64,000 nucleotides of DNA, from assembly GCA_001600415.1 (NCBI GenBank), contig BCJX01000002.1, forward strand, positions 672,517 to 736,516, in the 5' to 3' direction. This stretch comes from Pascua guehoae (Eukaryota > Basidiomycota > Tremellomycetes > Trichosporonales > Trichosporonaceae). The notes below the pieces were generated by a model. The model saw only the letters and a program-made list of their open reading frames with translations. It was not told where the DNA came from and did not search any database. Shown in pieces: positions 1-11,330 of this stretch. A program made the position numbers and the translations under genes. Every line of letters begins with the position of its first letter. Within the stretch, counting starts at the first letter, position 1.

Positions 1-706
1 TGGAAGCCGAAGGTGAACGCACGCTGCAGTGAGCTAGCGAAGTATGAGATGCTGCCGTCGCGGGGCCGCGGGGACGCAGAGATGGAGCATCAGTCCCCAT
101 CGTATGTGGGAGGGAAGAGGGACACTCCAACTGGTGGTATTGACATGTCGAGCGGCTGGGCAGTGGTGACATACTGTCAGATTGGTGCGTTGGCTATCCA
201 TAAGTCGAGGGAAGGGGTGTGTAGAGCTAATTTGGCACAATGAACCCCTTTTACGCCTATTATGTGGAGCAGCAGCTATACATTCCGTCCTACTGAAGCT
301 CCGCCTGCAACTGGGATCCATCTTTGAGCCACATACCGTAGCGTTTGGGCCACACCGTAAGAGGGGGCCTGGTTCAACCGGGAAGCGATACAGGTATGCA
401 ACGTCACCATACTGTATGCCGCAGATGATCTTGCGTGTCGCCGACAAGAATCAATGGTCAGTGGCACCAGTCTACTCGACGAGGGCGCCTCGTTTGGCGC
501 TTTGCCTATTTCCCACCATTACACGATTTACAAGGGGGCAGGTCAAGATCTGGCGCGGGTGATCGTGCGCGGCCGGGAGTCGGTACAGTCAAATGGCAAC
601 CCTTGTGGCCACAGCTCCCACCCCGCACACAGCACGCAGCACACAGCCCCCAGCCGACCATCCCCACGAGCACGCCCATCGAGGCTGGCATGACCCAGAC
701 ACCAAC
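1..706. other. Left-edge intergenic stretch
   Basis: I see no gene here. Short overlapping open frames occur on both strands, but none has a recognisable domain, a plausible intron pattern or consistent coding character. The stretch lies upstream of the tRNA-Leu gene. Confidence 0.6.
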
Positions 707-816
707 GGGGAGTTGCTCGAGTGGTTAAGAGGACAGAGTCAAGTGGATCCCACTTGCCACACCGTGGTCTAATCCTGTTGCGTAACGCACCGTGGGTTCA
801 AATCCCACACTCCTCA
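707..816 (+). tRNA. tRNA-Leu(CAA) with a 29-nt intron
   Basis: A class II tRNA can be folded by eye. The acceptor stem is GGGGAGT (707-713) with ACTCCTC (809-815), discriminator A816. A short D stem is followed by the anticodon stem ACAGA/CCTGT with one A-C mismatch at its loop end. The anticodon CAA is at 740-742, the long variable arm is TGCG-TAA-CGCA, and the T arm is GTGGG-TTCAAAT-CCCAC. Exon 1 is 707-743 (exactly position 37), the intron 744-772, exon 2 773-816. The intron contains CCACTTG, which can pair with CAAGTGG spanning the anticodon, as in yeast pre-tRNA-Leu(CAA). A73, rather than the G73 of serine tRNAs, supports leucine identity. Confidence 0.9.
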
Positions 817-2288
817 GACGGTTGTCTATGTTTTATGCATGGCCGCGGCCCGTGCACGCTAGCTTGTAACGATGGAATACTGTGGATGAGGCCTGGGGTT
901 AGGTTGCGAGACGGACGGTGGACACTTGTTGACACCGGGCCTGATGAGGAGGGTTTCGCTCAAAGGGTAGGTGAGTGGGTTGTGTGGGTGTGTCGGCGGC
1001 TGATCCACACCCCCATGTCGGTGTTGACGTCGCCAGCGGAACATCCAAGCCTCTGCAAGGCCACCATGAAGCCCACGAACGGCGGCCAGTCATGCTCGTC
1101 GTCGGGCCCACCCGCAGGGGGCTCACTTCGCCACGACCCACGGCATAACCCTGCATCTGACGGTGCTTCTGAGGGACGTCGTGTGCATCGAGGCAGGCTA
1201 TATACAAAGGAATTCTACCAAGGCGTGGTCCCGTGGGATTAATGCGGTATTATAGGAAGCAGGCAGCCTCGTTACCTATTACGGACAGTGTGCCTGCCGC
1301 GTTTTGGGGACTATTACACGAAAAGGTGTCGACATCGCGTACTGCATGGTCCGACTCTCACTCTCATTTTCACTGCAGCTGTGTTACCAGATTTTCACTA
1401 CCTTAGCGAAGAACCAGCCGACGAGTCGCTGCCCGCTGCGCTCTGCGGTGGCCTCACCCCACGCCAGGTTGTGGCTAGGCGGAATGGGAATGGCCTCGTC
1501 TAGCAGGTCCTGGCCGTGCTCTTGCGTCACGGGTAGCCGCGGGGGCACTGGGCAATGGAGGGACTGTTCAGAGGGGCGCTCACAAAGTCGTTCCTATGTT
1601 CCCACACCCCATGCATGGTACCATCATATGGTCCCTCATGCAGCGTCGCACTCGGTAATAGTGGCTGCGAATGTCAAACGCGGGCATGCAGGGTGCGGAA
1701 CATCTCAGTCGTAAGTAGTGACACAGAGCAAGCCAAGCCACGCCCAAGCCCAAGCCACGGATGCGATTAGATTAGATAATATGAAACAAGATGCCCTTGA
1801 GACCGCCAGTCGGCAAGTCGACAGTAAGACTGCACAAGGCCGACTATAAACGGCTCTCTCCATTCGTGGCTCCTTGAACCCCAACTGCGGTAAACTGCCA
1901 TCAAGCAGTCGCACCACTGATGGATGGAATCAGCTTGCGACCAAGAACTGACAAAGTGATCACGTGACCAACAGCACTCGAGCAGCACTGCTCGGTACAT
2001 GGCGCTGTTGCGAGCACACAAAACGTCTCACAGAGTTCAGATCCTCCCAAGAGTGATTCAGGTGGTGAGTGTCGACTGTTACATAGCAACATTGACGTTC
2101 AATATCAACATCGGGACCCTGCATCAGACCCCAGCTCCTTCAGAAGCCATGACCCAGTCTCGACGAGCCCAGCAGATGGGGAGCTGTGAAACTGCACGCT
2201 TCTATGCATGGTAACAAACCCTCTGTCCCTGTAGGGTGCCGCACAACCTCTACTCAACCTTGCGCCGGGAGGGATCGACACATCAAGC
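817..2288. other. Intergenic stretch downstream of tRNA-Leu
   Basis: No gene is supported. Frames on both strands are short and unrelated to any family I recognise. The right end abuts the 3' end of the fructosyl-amino-acid oxidase gene and should contain its 3' UTR. Confidence 0.55.
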
Positions 2289-4021
2289 TCACAACTTGGG
2301 ACTCGCCGCCTCCCCATGCTTCCACCCGGCCATGTCTGCAAGGTCTTTTGCTGGCGCGGCACGCACAGACTTTAGGGGGTCGCCGGGACGGCCCCAGCGC
2401 CAAGCGTGGGCCATGTTGGGCTGGAGGCGGTCCTCGAGGAGCTCGACAATGTGCTTGCCGATGATGGGGAGGAGCTTGAAGGTGTGCCTGGGGTCAGTGG
2501 TGTATCCAACGGTTGGAAACGGTATCTGAGGCGCCAATAAAAGGTGGCATGAAGTGCACATCGCCAGCAGGCCGTCGTGGTACTGTTGTTCCGCTGTGCA
2601 CCTTGTACACGCACCCACTATCTCCCGATGCCACGATGAGGTTCTTCCACCTGGGATGCTCGCAGATGAGGAGTGCCGAGTCTGCCGTGTCGGTGCACCA
2701 GCAGAGCGCGCGGTTGAAGCGCGGCTTGTCCTTGAAGCGGGGCAGGTACGTCTCGATAGCGTGCCCGATGCTCTTGTCGGAGGCGTAGGGGATCGTGTCG
2801 TGGGGGTGCTTTGCATGGGAGCGCGGCACGGAGATGCGCTGGGGCCTGGGCGCGCCAAAGGGCTGGTGCTGTTTGAAGCGCGTAAATCCTGGCCGTCAGC
2901 TAGCTGCTAGGGGACTCGCGAAACAGAGGGACAGCAAAACTCACCGGGGAACTCGTCGCAAATCTTGATCACGCCGTTGGCGTTGGGCTCGAAGAAGAAG
3001 CCAATATCGCCGTTGTACACGACCGGGCATCCCCGGTACTCGTCTGCCTCTTCGGGTGTGAGCTGGATGTGGGCATACACCCATGCCTGGGGAGTCAGCT
3101 AGGCTCGACAGCCCCGATCACCCACTCACCTTGGAGCAGCACAGCCCCTCGAGGTCGATCAGCGTCGGCGTCCATGCGCCAGCAGCCACGACGACCTTGT
3201 CGGCAAAGTACTGTGACCCATCGACCGTCTCGACTCCAACACACGTGACGCCATCCTTGGCGAACAGTGGTCTCTTGAACGATCCCGCACTGCCGTTCAG
3301 CTCAACCACCCTATGAACCTCCCAACCCACCTGCCAAAACGCATCGTCACCTCTGCGTCGCGCAACGTCCTCCCCACAGAGTCGATGGCCTTGTTCGCAG
3401 TCAGCCAGCCGCCGTCCCTGGCAAAGATGCCTTTCCAGCCCTGGCAGTCAGTCAGGTCCTCCCATTGATCAGATACGCAGGGCACACCTTGATCTTGTCG
3501 CGGGTCAGGAGAGGCGCCTTTGCGAGGATATCGTCCCCGTTGTCCATCCACTCGTGGTCTGCCCCAAGCCCCGCCGCGACGAGCTGCTCGTACTCTCTCC
3601 GCAGGCCGGCAATGCCCTTCTCCGAACTCTCACAGTCTAGCTGATCCGTCAGCGACAATGCCCATGGGCGCTCCTCTGGTTCTGCAGTCCCACAACCCCA
3701 CACCACAGTCCCCCGACCCTCGCAATGGCAAATGGCTCAACTCACCCGCCCAGTGTTGTGAAAGTAGGCCCGAAACACCTCATCATTCCGCCACGCCTCC
3801 CTCGCCTCGATCGACAGCTGCAAGTCGACAGGATCACGGATCGACACGCCCATAATCTTGTTAATGTCGTTGCCCGCACTCTGCGCGGATGGAATCTCGT
3901 ACGTGTCCAAAACGACAATGTTGGACGGCGTGTACCCGCCCCGTAACAGGTGGAGGGCCGTAGACGAGCCCATCGTCCCGCCTCCACCGACGATGATGAC
4001 CCTGGTGTCCTTTTTGGACAT
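2289..4021 (-). CDS. Fructosyl amino acid oxidase (amadoriase), FAD-dependent
   Basis: This enzyme oxidatively deglycates fructosyl amino acids (Amadori products), releasing the amino acid, glucosone and H2O2. Exons on the minus strand are 4021-3746, 3640-3488, 3440-3331, 3289-3130, 3086-2945, 2888-2615 and 2487-2289; joined, they give 437 aa, the usual family length. Residues 8-18 carry the dinucleotide-binding VIIVGGGGTMG. Later family blocks follow: GWKGIFARDGGWL, VVVAAGAWTPTLIDLE, AWVYAHIQLTPEE, FTRFKQHQPFG, RISVPRSHAKHP, and ALCWCTDTAD near residues 341-350, the region where FAD is covalently attached to Cys in amadoriases. Then come GDSGHTFKLLPIIGKH and SVRAAPAKDLADM. The C-terminus is PKL, a weak variant of the PTS1 peroxisomal signal. 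The start was chosen at MSKKDTR because the upstream in-frame extension looks non-coding. Introns are 41-127 nt with good GT/AG borders. Confidence 0.93.
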
Positions 4022-4805
4022 GGCCGTTTCGGATGCGAGTTGCTGGGTATGCTGGGCGTTCACAGTGGGGTATTGGGCGTTTACGAGCTGGCATCCCTGG
4101 TGTCGAGCATGCGATTGTTGGTGGATGCGGGCTACTGCGTCATTGAATCTGGTCTTGATCATGCTCGGTGGGCAACGGTCCGGGCCGGGGTCGGCGGATC
4201 GCCGGAACAATTGCCGGCTAGTTTCGATATCGGTATCTCGCCGAGCACCAACGTTCATCAATCTCTCTAGTCGGTTCAGCCCATGTGTGACCATATGGCT
4301 CTCGCCCGCACACGCCGCCGTATGTATGCTTCCCGACGGAAAAGTCTCCCCTTTACAAGGACACTGGGAATTTATAGCGTTATACAATGTCCCGAGTATA
4401 AAGCCCTACCCCGCGAGCGACGCAAACAGGTACAGGTGTGCCCGAACAGTCATGAGACGACCACATTAAGCTCGGGTACACGCACAGTCCGCATACAGGA
4501 AGGCGCAGAGGACAGGTCGGAGGCAGGAGGCAGGAAATAGTGGTATGTCCACTTGCGGTGCCACTGCATTGGTCTAGAGAGTTGCCATGCCCAATTTCAA
4601 CTCGACCGATCTCAAAGTGGCAGTCTCAAGACTTTCGGGACGCACCTATATCAGGCATGTCCCACAGATTCAACTCTGAACTCTTGTTCCATTTGATTTA
4701 CTACTGTTAAGCTACAGCAGTAGACTAGGCTGGCCTCCTCATATTCCAACCCGACACAATTCTCGAGCGCTCTTGGAACAGTTCCATACCATCTTCACCC
4801 TCCTG
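4022..4805. other. Intergenic region upstream of the oxidase gene
   Basis: This 784-bp stretch lies between the oxidase start and the stop of the MFS transporter, both on the minus strand. It must hold the oxidase promoter and the transporter 3' end. I see no further gene and no clear repeated operator. Confidence 0.6.
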
Positions 4806-6665
4806 TTACTCCTTTGTGGCCTGTTGGGCCTTCTGGAGGGCCGTGGCAGTGTGTTTGAAGCGCCACGGCTTGACCTTGTTCTCGAATAGCTCATCGAGCT
4901 CGGCAGCTGTCCTCCTGGTGACGTTAGCGGTGTCTTCGGATAAGTCTTTGATCAAGGACCTACCCCGAGGCCTCTGGGAGAATAAACCACGAGCCAATGG
5001 CGAATGGCGCTCCGACACCGACGTAGAAGAAGCCAGTCTTGAGGCCCCAGTTGAACTCGTTCTCGTTGAGCATGTAGGGGACGAGTACGTTCATGATGAC
5101 ACCCATGACAGCCGTGCAAGCCGCTCCGAAACCGGCAGTGTGGGCACGCAGACGCTGCGACGAGATTTCGCCGATGAATAACCATGACGTGCAGGCTACG
5201 CAGGTAGATCCAACGGCTAGCACGGTCAGTCATGTCATGACCTTTTGGCCGTTGTGCGGGTAAGTACTTACACCACATGACGGAGAAGAAGACTAGGAGG
5301 TTGTCGCCTGCCTTGTTCTTGGGAGTGACACCCAGGATGCCGATGGCAAGGTTCATGAAGAGCATGAGAGTGAGGCCGCCGCAGCACAGAATACGCCGAC
5401 CAATCTTTTCGACCAAGAGGACGGCGACAATGTTGACGGCAAGGCCGATGCCGCTCTTGATGCAGGTGACGGCGAATGGATCGGCCAACCCTGCCTGGCG
5501 GAAAAAGTAGGCGCCGTAGGTTGCAAACTGCTGTTTAGTGTCTGACAGTCTCGGCATGTGGTCATGGTTTCCAAACAACGTACCAGGGTAAGGCCGACGA
5601 GTTGGAACGACACACCAGGCCAGAAAGAGACCACGGTGCGGAACTATGTATGTGTTAGTACTTGTACGAGATAGAAGCGATTGCCTCCGACTCAATCCTC
5701 ACCCCATTGACGCCCCGGAAAATGTTCCACCATCCAATAGACTTGTTGGCCTGGGCGACTTCCTGCTCGTGCGCCACGGTCAACTTGAGGACCTCCCATT
5801 GCTTGTCGACATTGTAGTCTGCAACCCCACGATTGAGTCTGAGCAGCATCTTCTTGCCCATTTCCTCCTTGTCGGGGCGCGTAGCGCACCACGCCGGAGA
5901 CTCTGGGAGGCAGATGTACATGCAAATCATAATACCAATTTGCGCCCACTGGCTGTTAGCACTGACATCTTGTCCGAGTGGCATCTCACTTGAGTGTAGA
6001 CTGGAGTTTTCCAGTTGGTAGGATCCGTTTTGCCCAGTCGCTGGAGCGCCATGGCCGCCATGAGCTGGCCGAAAGAGAACCTAACAAGTCAATATTTGGC
6101 AAGCTCAACAGGACATCAATGAACTCACCACCAGCTGTAAGTCAAGATCAGAGCACCGCGGATCTGGGGCGGAGCAATCTCGGTGATATAGGTCGGCGTG
6201 AGGAATTGCATCGAGCCTACGCCAATGCCCGCAAAGAGTTTGCCGACCATCTGCCTTTATCAGAGACCACGTCCACGCTTATTCCCACCTGTGCGGTACT
6301 TACCCAAACCTCCCATCGCCGCGCAACTGTCTCGCAGAGGACACTGACGACCAGCCAGAACCACAGGCCATACAGGCCCGCCTTGCGGCCAAACCTCGCC
6401 GTGAGGAAAGGCATCGACGTCATGCCGATGATTTGCCCCACGGATTGAATCGTCCCAATCGCAGTGAGGACAGGGGCCGAGAGGATGCGGTTGCCAACCG
6501 CATCAGTCGTAGTAGCAAATTGGTCGATAAATCCAGAGTTGGCGATAATGTTGCCGTTGAGGCCAATCTGCACGTGTCAGAACAATGAGTGCCTTTAGAG
6601 GTATTGGGAAAAAAATAGCACAAAATGGCCATGTTGTTGTTATGTTGTTGTTTGTCTGCTTGCTT

Positions 6666-6700
<35 letters not shown>

Positions 6701-6926
6701 TCTTTTTGATTCTCACCTGATACCCGTCACACGCAGCAGCAAACGTCGCCATGGCTGAGAAGAGTGTGGCGCGCTTGAATGTCTTGACAGTAGCGAGAGG
6801 CCCCAAAGACTCATACCCAGAGAGCTTTTGGCCGAGGGCCTCTGCCATCCCAACGTCCTCGTTGTTGCGCTTTCCGAGGCTGCTCTCCACGTGCTCGAGG
6901 TCGGGTTTCTCGTCCACTTGGACCAT
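4806..6926 (-). CDS. MFS sugar transporter (sugar-porter family)
   Basis: A 12-TM plasma-membrane hexose/glycoside transporter is predicted. Exons (minus strand) are 6926-6717, 6567-6304, 6250-6129, 6080-5990, 5948-5703, 5643-5584, 5530-5272, 5216-4964 and 4914-4806, giving 537 aa, normal for fungal sugar porters. Diagnostic motifs are CDGYQIGLNGNI in TM1, ARFGRKAGLYG in the loop after TM2, VGKLFAGIGVGSMQ, TEIAPPQIRGALILTYSW, the PESPAW signature after TM6, VEKIGRR after TM8, IGEISSQRLRAHTAGF and a terminal LPEASGRTAAELDELFE. Intron 1 (6716-6568) contains a run of 32 T on the plus strand. The gene diverges from the GH78 rhamnosidase gene, so a rhamnoside or rhamnose substrate is inferred; sequence alone does not fix specificity. 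Confidence 0.92.
6668..6699. repeat. T32 homopolymer inside transporter intron 1
   Basis: An uninterrupted run of 32 T (A on the coding strand) lies within intron 1 of the transporter gene. Its length may vary between strains or be a sequencing artefact; it does not affect the coding frame. Confidence 0.9.
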
Positions 6927-7594
6927 TGCTGGATGTTTTGCTGCGTTGAAGTACAGTGTAAGAGCTGGATAAGGAGTTGGGAGGTGAGGTGGGTGACTTT
7001 GGAGACCCATTCGACACCTTTGCTGGCGTCTTTTATAATTTCTTGACAACCACTCGTCCTGCAGCACCGCCAAGAGATCCAAGAGTGTCCCAACTTGCAA
7101 TCTGATTGATCTGTGGAGCGACCCTGTGGTGCAGAGAAAGTCATGTAGCTATGCGCATCATCTTCAGCCCGAAAGTGTGTAGTCCTTGCGGGTATATCCC
7201 CTCATCTATCTCCCTCACGTGCGGATCATCTTCAGCCCGACTGCGGCCCTCCGGAGCGGTGATTTCTACATGTGCAGTATTCGCTCTAATCTGGTGAGCC
7301 TCGGAGCCTCGGAGGCAGTGGCCGGTCTTGCCCACTCGCAGACAAATTGGTTCGGACACAGGGCAGTTGTTCATTATTGGGTTCGTGAATTGGTGTGTTG
7401 GTGGGCCGCAATGAATCTCCGCATCTCATCACCACCGGCCTGTCTTTCTCCCAGCGGGGTTTATTATCACGCACATTTACATTCTTCATTGGACCAGTGT
7501 GGTGGTGCAGGTGCGTATCGCACATTTCTGCGTCGTACATCTATGCATTTCATCGTCCTTGAAAGGCCACATCAGCCAAGGATGCCCGCGGCGC

Positions 7595-7627
7595 CGGCCG
7601 GTGGATCGGCCGGTGTGTCGGCCGGTG
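7595..7627. promoter_or_regulatory. Three phased CGGCCGGTG sites
   Basis: CGGCCGGTG occurs three times at a 12-bp period. Each copy contains the palindrome CGGCCG, an everted pair of CCG/CGG half-sites of the type recognised by Zn2Cys6 dimers. The array lies about 580 bp upstream of the GH78 start codon and about 670 bp upstream of the transporter start. Confidence 0.4.
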
Positions 7628-7681
7628 GCATCATGGGTCTTTCAGTCTTGGTTCACAGCCACGAGCAAGTGCCACGCCAAG

Positions 7682-7824
7682 GTGCAGAGGGTGTCACAAA
7701 GGACCGTCAGGGGCGAAGGGATGCCGTGACATGCTGCTCTGAGATGCTGCTGAGATGAGCATTCGGCAGCGTCAGACAAATCTCACCCTGCGCCCCTCAC
7801 GGTCCGTATTGACACCCTCTGTAC
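7682..7824. mobile_element. MITE-like element, copy 1 (143 bp)
   Basis: The ends form a terminal inverted repeat of about 34 bp (7682-7715 against 7791-7824, about 29 of 34 positions matching), beginning GTGCAGAGGGTGTCA and ending TGACACCCTCTGTAC. The interior carries GATGCCGTGACATGCTGCT and TGAGATGAGCATTCGGCAGC, also found in the copies at 13620-13754 and 56766-56912. It encodes no protein. I could not define a target-site duplication. Confidence 0.7.
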
Positions 7825-8206
7825 TGCTGTAATTACAGAAACCGCAATGCGGAGCAACTCCTCTACGACGTGGAGATCCCGAGATACTGACGGCTTTACC
7901 GTGTGCGCCACCGTTATGTCCATTTTGGATCCGCGATAATGCGGGCCAACTTTGCGGCATTCTCGCGTCCGTTGTCCTTGGCATACAGGTTGATTGAATG
8001 CTGTTGCTCACTTGTCTTTACCCCTGCGTCATGTGTCTGTGGACTCTCGCATCAACTTTGGTCCGAACCCAATGGCAGGTTGTGGCTACTCACCGCCAAC
8101 TGGACATATGTTTACCCTTACAGTGTTCGGTGCCCTCAAATGTATATCTCCACAGAGCATGTTAACCCGTAAAACATAGTAAATCCTCGAGTGCCACACC
8201 GCCAAG

Positions 8207-10781
8207 ATGCTCCCAGAGCAAGAGGTAGTCGCAGAGGTAGGTCCTTCTGCGAGTCGGGGCAATATCCACACGCTGACACTCCAAGGAGCTCCAGAGACAG
8301 TGGGTGTGGGTGCCCGGATGGCGCGACGAGAGTCCCGACTCTGCCGCCCGCCTCGCGACGTTTACGCGTCGTTTCGACCTCGACACCGTCGACGTGGCGG
8401 CCATTCTGCACATGACGGCTGATACGCGATACAAGCTGTGGATCAACGGCGAGCGGGTCACGGTTGGCCCCACACGTAGCTGCTCGCAGATATGGTACTA
8501 TGACACGCTCAATGTCGCCAGCCGGCTTCGGACGGGGGTCAACGAGATTGTCATCGAGGTGCTGCGCTTCTTGCCCGCCGCTCGAGCCGGGTTTGCCTTC
8601 GCACGTACCCGCTTGCCTGGTCTGGCTGTCTATGGGTCCGTGGTGGGCGAGGGCGTGGAGATGGACCTGGGCACGGCGACGAGCGCCTGGACGTGTCGTG
8701 CGCGGGACGAGGTGGGGTTCCCCATGGGGCTAAAGGACGACTACTTCTTGCATGTGAGTGGCGGCTCTTTTGTTTTCCTGTGCTGATTACTTTTGTGCAG
8801 GTGTACGAGCGAGTGACCATCACATGCCCATCGGTACTCACCTCTGCTCCGCGCGTGTACGACATGATCACCAAAACGGGCGAGATGACACCCTGGAACC
8901 TCAAGCCGAGAATGATCCCCTTTCCCGTCGAGAGCGAGTGTCTCGTGCACAAGGTTGTGCGGGCCAACAGCACTGTGCCTGCATCCCAGTGGGCAGCATT
9001 CCTGCGGCGTGGCGAGAAGCCCATCGTCCTGCCGCCCAACTCGACCCACGTGATCGAGCTCGAGGCATCATGCCATTCAACAGCATTTCTCCGCTGGTTC
9101 TTCAGGCGGCCCACGCAGGGGGCAAGCAGGTTTTCGGTGACGTACGCGGAAAGCTACGAGGCCGAGCCGGTCGACTATCCCTGGCGAAGGCGCAAGGGCG
9201 ACCGGCAAGACTACAGCGGGACGCTCCTGGGACCATCGGATGTCGTTAGCATTGACAGTGCTCCAGATGGAGACGACACACTGGTAGCGTATGAACCCTT
9301 CTGGTTTCGCACGTTTCGCTTCCTGCGGCTCGAGATTGCCACCGGCCCATCCGAGCTCGTCCTCGACTCGTTCCAGGCGACACAGGTCAACTACCCCCTG
9401 GACCCTGTGGCGGAATGGCACGAGCCCGGGTCGGACAGCGAGCAGATCTGGGACGTCAGTGTGCGCACACTGCGCAACTGCGTGTTTGATGGATACGCCG
9501 ACTGCCCGTTCTACGAGCAGCTGCAGTGAGTTTGCGACTAGAAATCAATCGGACCCGGCCGTAGACACTAAGCTCGCTGACGACAGGTATGCGCAAGATA
9601 CACGTTCCAGCGGACTGTTCCACTATGTCATCTCTGGCGATGACCGGCTCATGCGGCAGGCAATCGTGGGCTTTGCGGCCTCGATGCTCCCGGACGGCCT
9701 CGTCCAGTCGCGCTACCCATCGCACGTGCCCCAGGTCATACCCGGGTTTGCCCTCTTCTGGGTGCTGCAAGTATGCGACCACCACTTATTCTTCAACGAC
9801 GCGCCATTCACGGGGAGGCTCCTGCCGCACATTCTTGGCGTCTTTGACTTTTTCGAGTCGCACATCGACGCGCGTGGTCTCGTCTCTGGCCTCCCTGGGA
9901 GGTACTGGCAGTTTGTGGACTGGACACCCGAATGGGCCGCTGCGCCCGGCCATGACGGCGGCGTACCTACCCCGGGCCGCGTCACCAATACACACACGTT
10001 TATGACAATGCTGTACGCCTGGGTGCTCTCCGAGGCTGCCGACCTCGCGCGCCACATTGCCCCCTCGTTCGTCGACGACTTTGCCGCACGTGTAGCCCGT
10101 CTTAGAAGGGCAATCAACGCGCACTGCTACGACGGCGAGTTGTACCACGACTCGACGACGGACGCTGGCGGCCCACTCTCGCAGCACGCCCAGGTCTTCG
10201 CCGTGCTCTGCGGTGCCGCCACGGGCCAAAGAGCGACGCGCATCCTCTTTGAATCGTTCCGTCTGTCTCGTCCTCCTCATCATTCACGTACGTTCGCACC
10301 CTGCTCGTACGTCATGACACACTACGCCTTCTGCGCCTTTGCGTGCGCCGGGCCCCGCGCCTACGCGGCATTCTGGACACGCGCGTGGGATCCCTGGCGG
10401 GCCATGCTCGCCAAAAACCTCACCACGTGGGAGGAAGATGGCGTAACGCAGCGCTCAGACTGTCATGCGTGGGGGAGCATCGCACTGTACGAGTACCTCG
10501 TCCAACTGGCTGGTGTGTCCCCGGCCAAACCTGGGTGGTCGGCACTTCGATTCGCGCCCCGCCTCGAACTGAGCAAAGGGATCCAGGCGACCGTCCCCCT
10601 GGGCCGCGATAATGTCGCCACTGTATCGTGGGAAACGCGGGGCGGGGACGTACATGTGCGTCTCCGTCTGGCGAGGGCGGTCGAGGTCGTCAGTTGTATT
10701 GGAGAAAACGAAGTCGAGCACGGTGTGGTTGACAGGATTGAGGTTGTGCACCCAGCAGTGCATCCAGTCGTGCAACCGTAG
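8207..10781 (+). CDS. Alpha-L-rhamnosidase, glycoside hydrolase family 78
   Basis: This is a predicted inverting hydrolase releasing L-rhamnose from glycosides. Exons are 8207-8236, 8286-8753, 8801-9525 and 9587-10781, giving 805 aa. The N-terminal half has the beta-sandwich features of the family: WVWVPGWRDESPDSAARLATFTRRF near the start, then MTADTRYKLWINGERV and GPTRSCSQIWYYDTLN. The (alpha/alpha)6 catalytic core opens with DGYADCPFYEQLQYAQDTR around residues 395-414, the GH78 signature; usual members have GDTR where this has QDTR, and the acidic D412 is kept. The core continues FHYVISGDDRLMRQAI, PGFALFWVLQVCDHH, FVDWTPEW and a C-terminal HAWGSIALYEYL block. No signal peptide is visible with this start, so the enzyme is probably intracellular and fed by the divergent transporter. 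The 10-residue first exon is the least certain part of the model. Confidence 0.88.
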
Positions 10782-11330
10782 ATTTAGCACTATAGGAAGA
10801 GGTGACTGGTGTACACATTCAGTTCCTAAGCGTGCCGTTCATCTCCCCCTAGCTTGAGTGGATAGCATTGCCCACGCCCAGGCCCTTCAACTGCCCGCCA
10901 CAGCCCATTCACAATGTGGCTCGCATCTGTCACTCAAACATTCGGATCTTGTCTGGTGAACCCGCACTCGCAGAGTGTGCTCAGTATCGACCGGGAGTTC
11001 AAAGTCAGGGACAATGTATGGTGGGAGGGTGTGATCAGTGACCAGTGGTCAGTGATCAGTGCTGTTGGCTCCTGGCACTGTGCCACAGATGTCGTCTCCA
11101 CCACTTTCCGCACACGGGTGCTAAAGTGTATAACATGTGAACAATCCACCTGTGAATGAGTCTATAAATTGGAATACAAGCGCTGGTGGTACAAGACTTG
11201 GGGAACAAGGCCTGGGGAACAAGCCCTCGGGAAGAACAAGCCCTCGGGAAATACTGTTGTTGCCAATGGACCCTATGGTCGGTAAATTCGAATGGGGCTG
11301 CAGTGTGAGCAGGTAGTTGTGCCGTTGAAC
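10782..11330. other. Convergent intergenic region
   Basis: This 549-bp stretch between the 3' ends of the GH78 gene (plus) and the RING membrane protein gene (minus) should contain both 3' UTRs. Small direct repeats (CAGTGATCAGTG near 11035-11060, AACAAGCCCTCGGGAA near 11220-11250) are visible. I see no gene. Confidence 0.6.

Larger units (their letters stand above)
6927..8206. promoter_or_regulatory. Shared divergent promoter of transporter and GH78 genes
   Basis: This 1.28-kb region separates two divergently transcribed genes. Visible elements are a perfect 16-bp direct repeat ATCATCTTCAGCCCGA at 7157-7172 and 7225-7240, the second preceded by CGG so that it forms CGG-N12-CCG; three CGGCCGGTG sites at 7595-7603, 7607-7615 and 7619-7627 in perfect 12-bp phase; and a MITE-like element at 7682-7824. 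CGG/CCG arrays are typical targets of fungal Zn2Cys6 regulators. That these sites control the pair is inference. Confidence 0.5.

Noticed and set aside
3290..3330. Alternative 20-nt intron in the oxidase (GTGGGT to the first CATAG)
   Set aside because: Too short to splice; extending to CGGCAG gives a 41-nt intron and restores the conserved RFGSAGSFKRPLF block.
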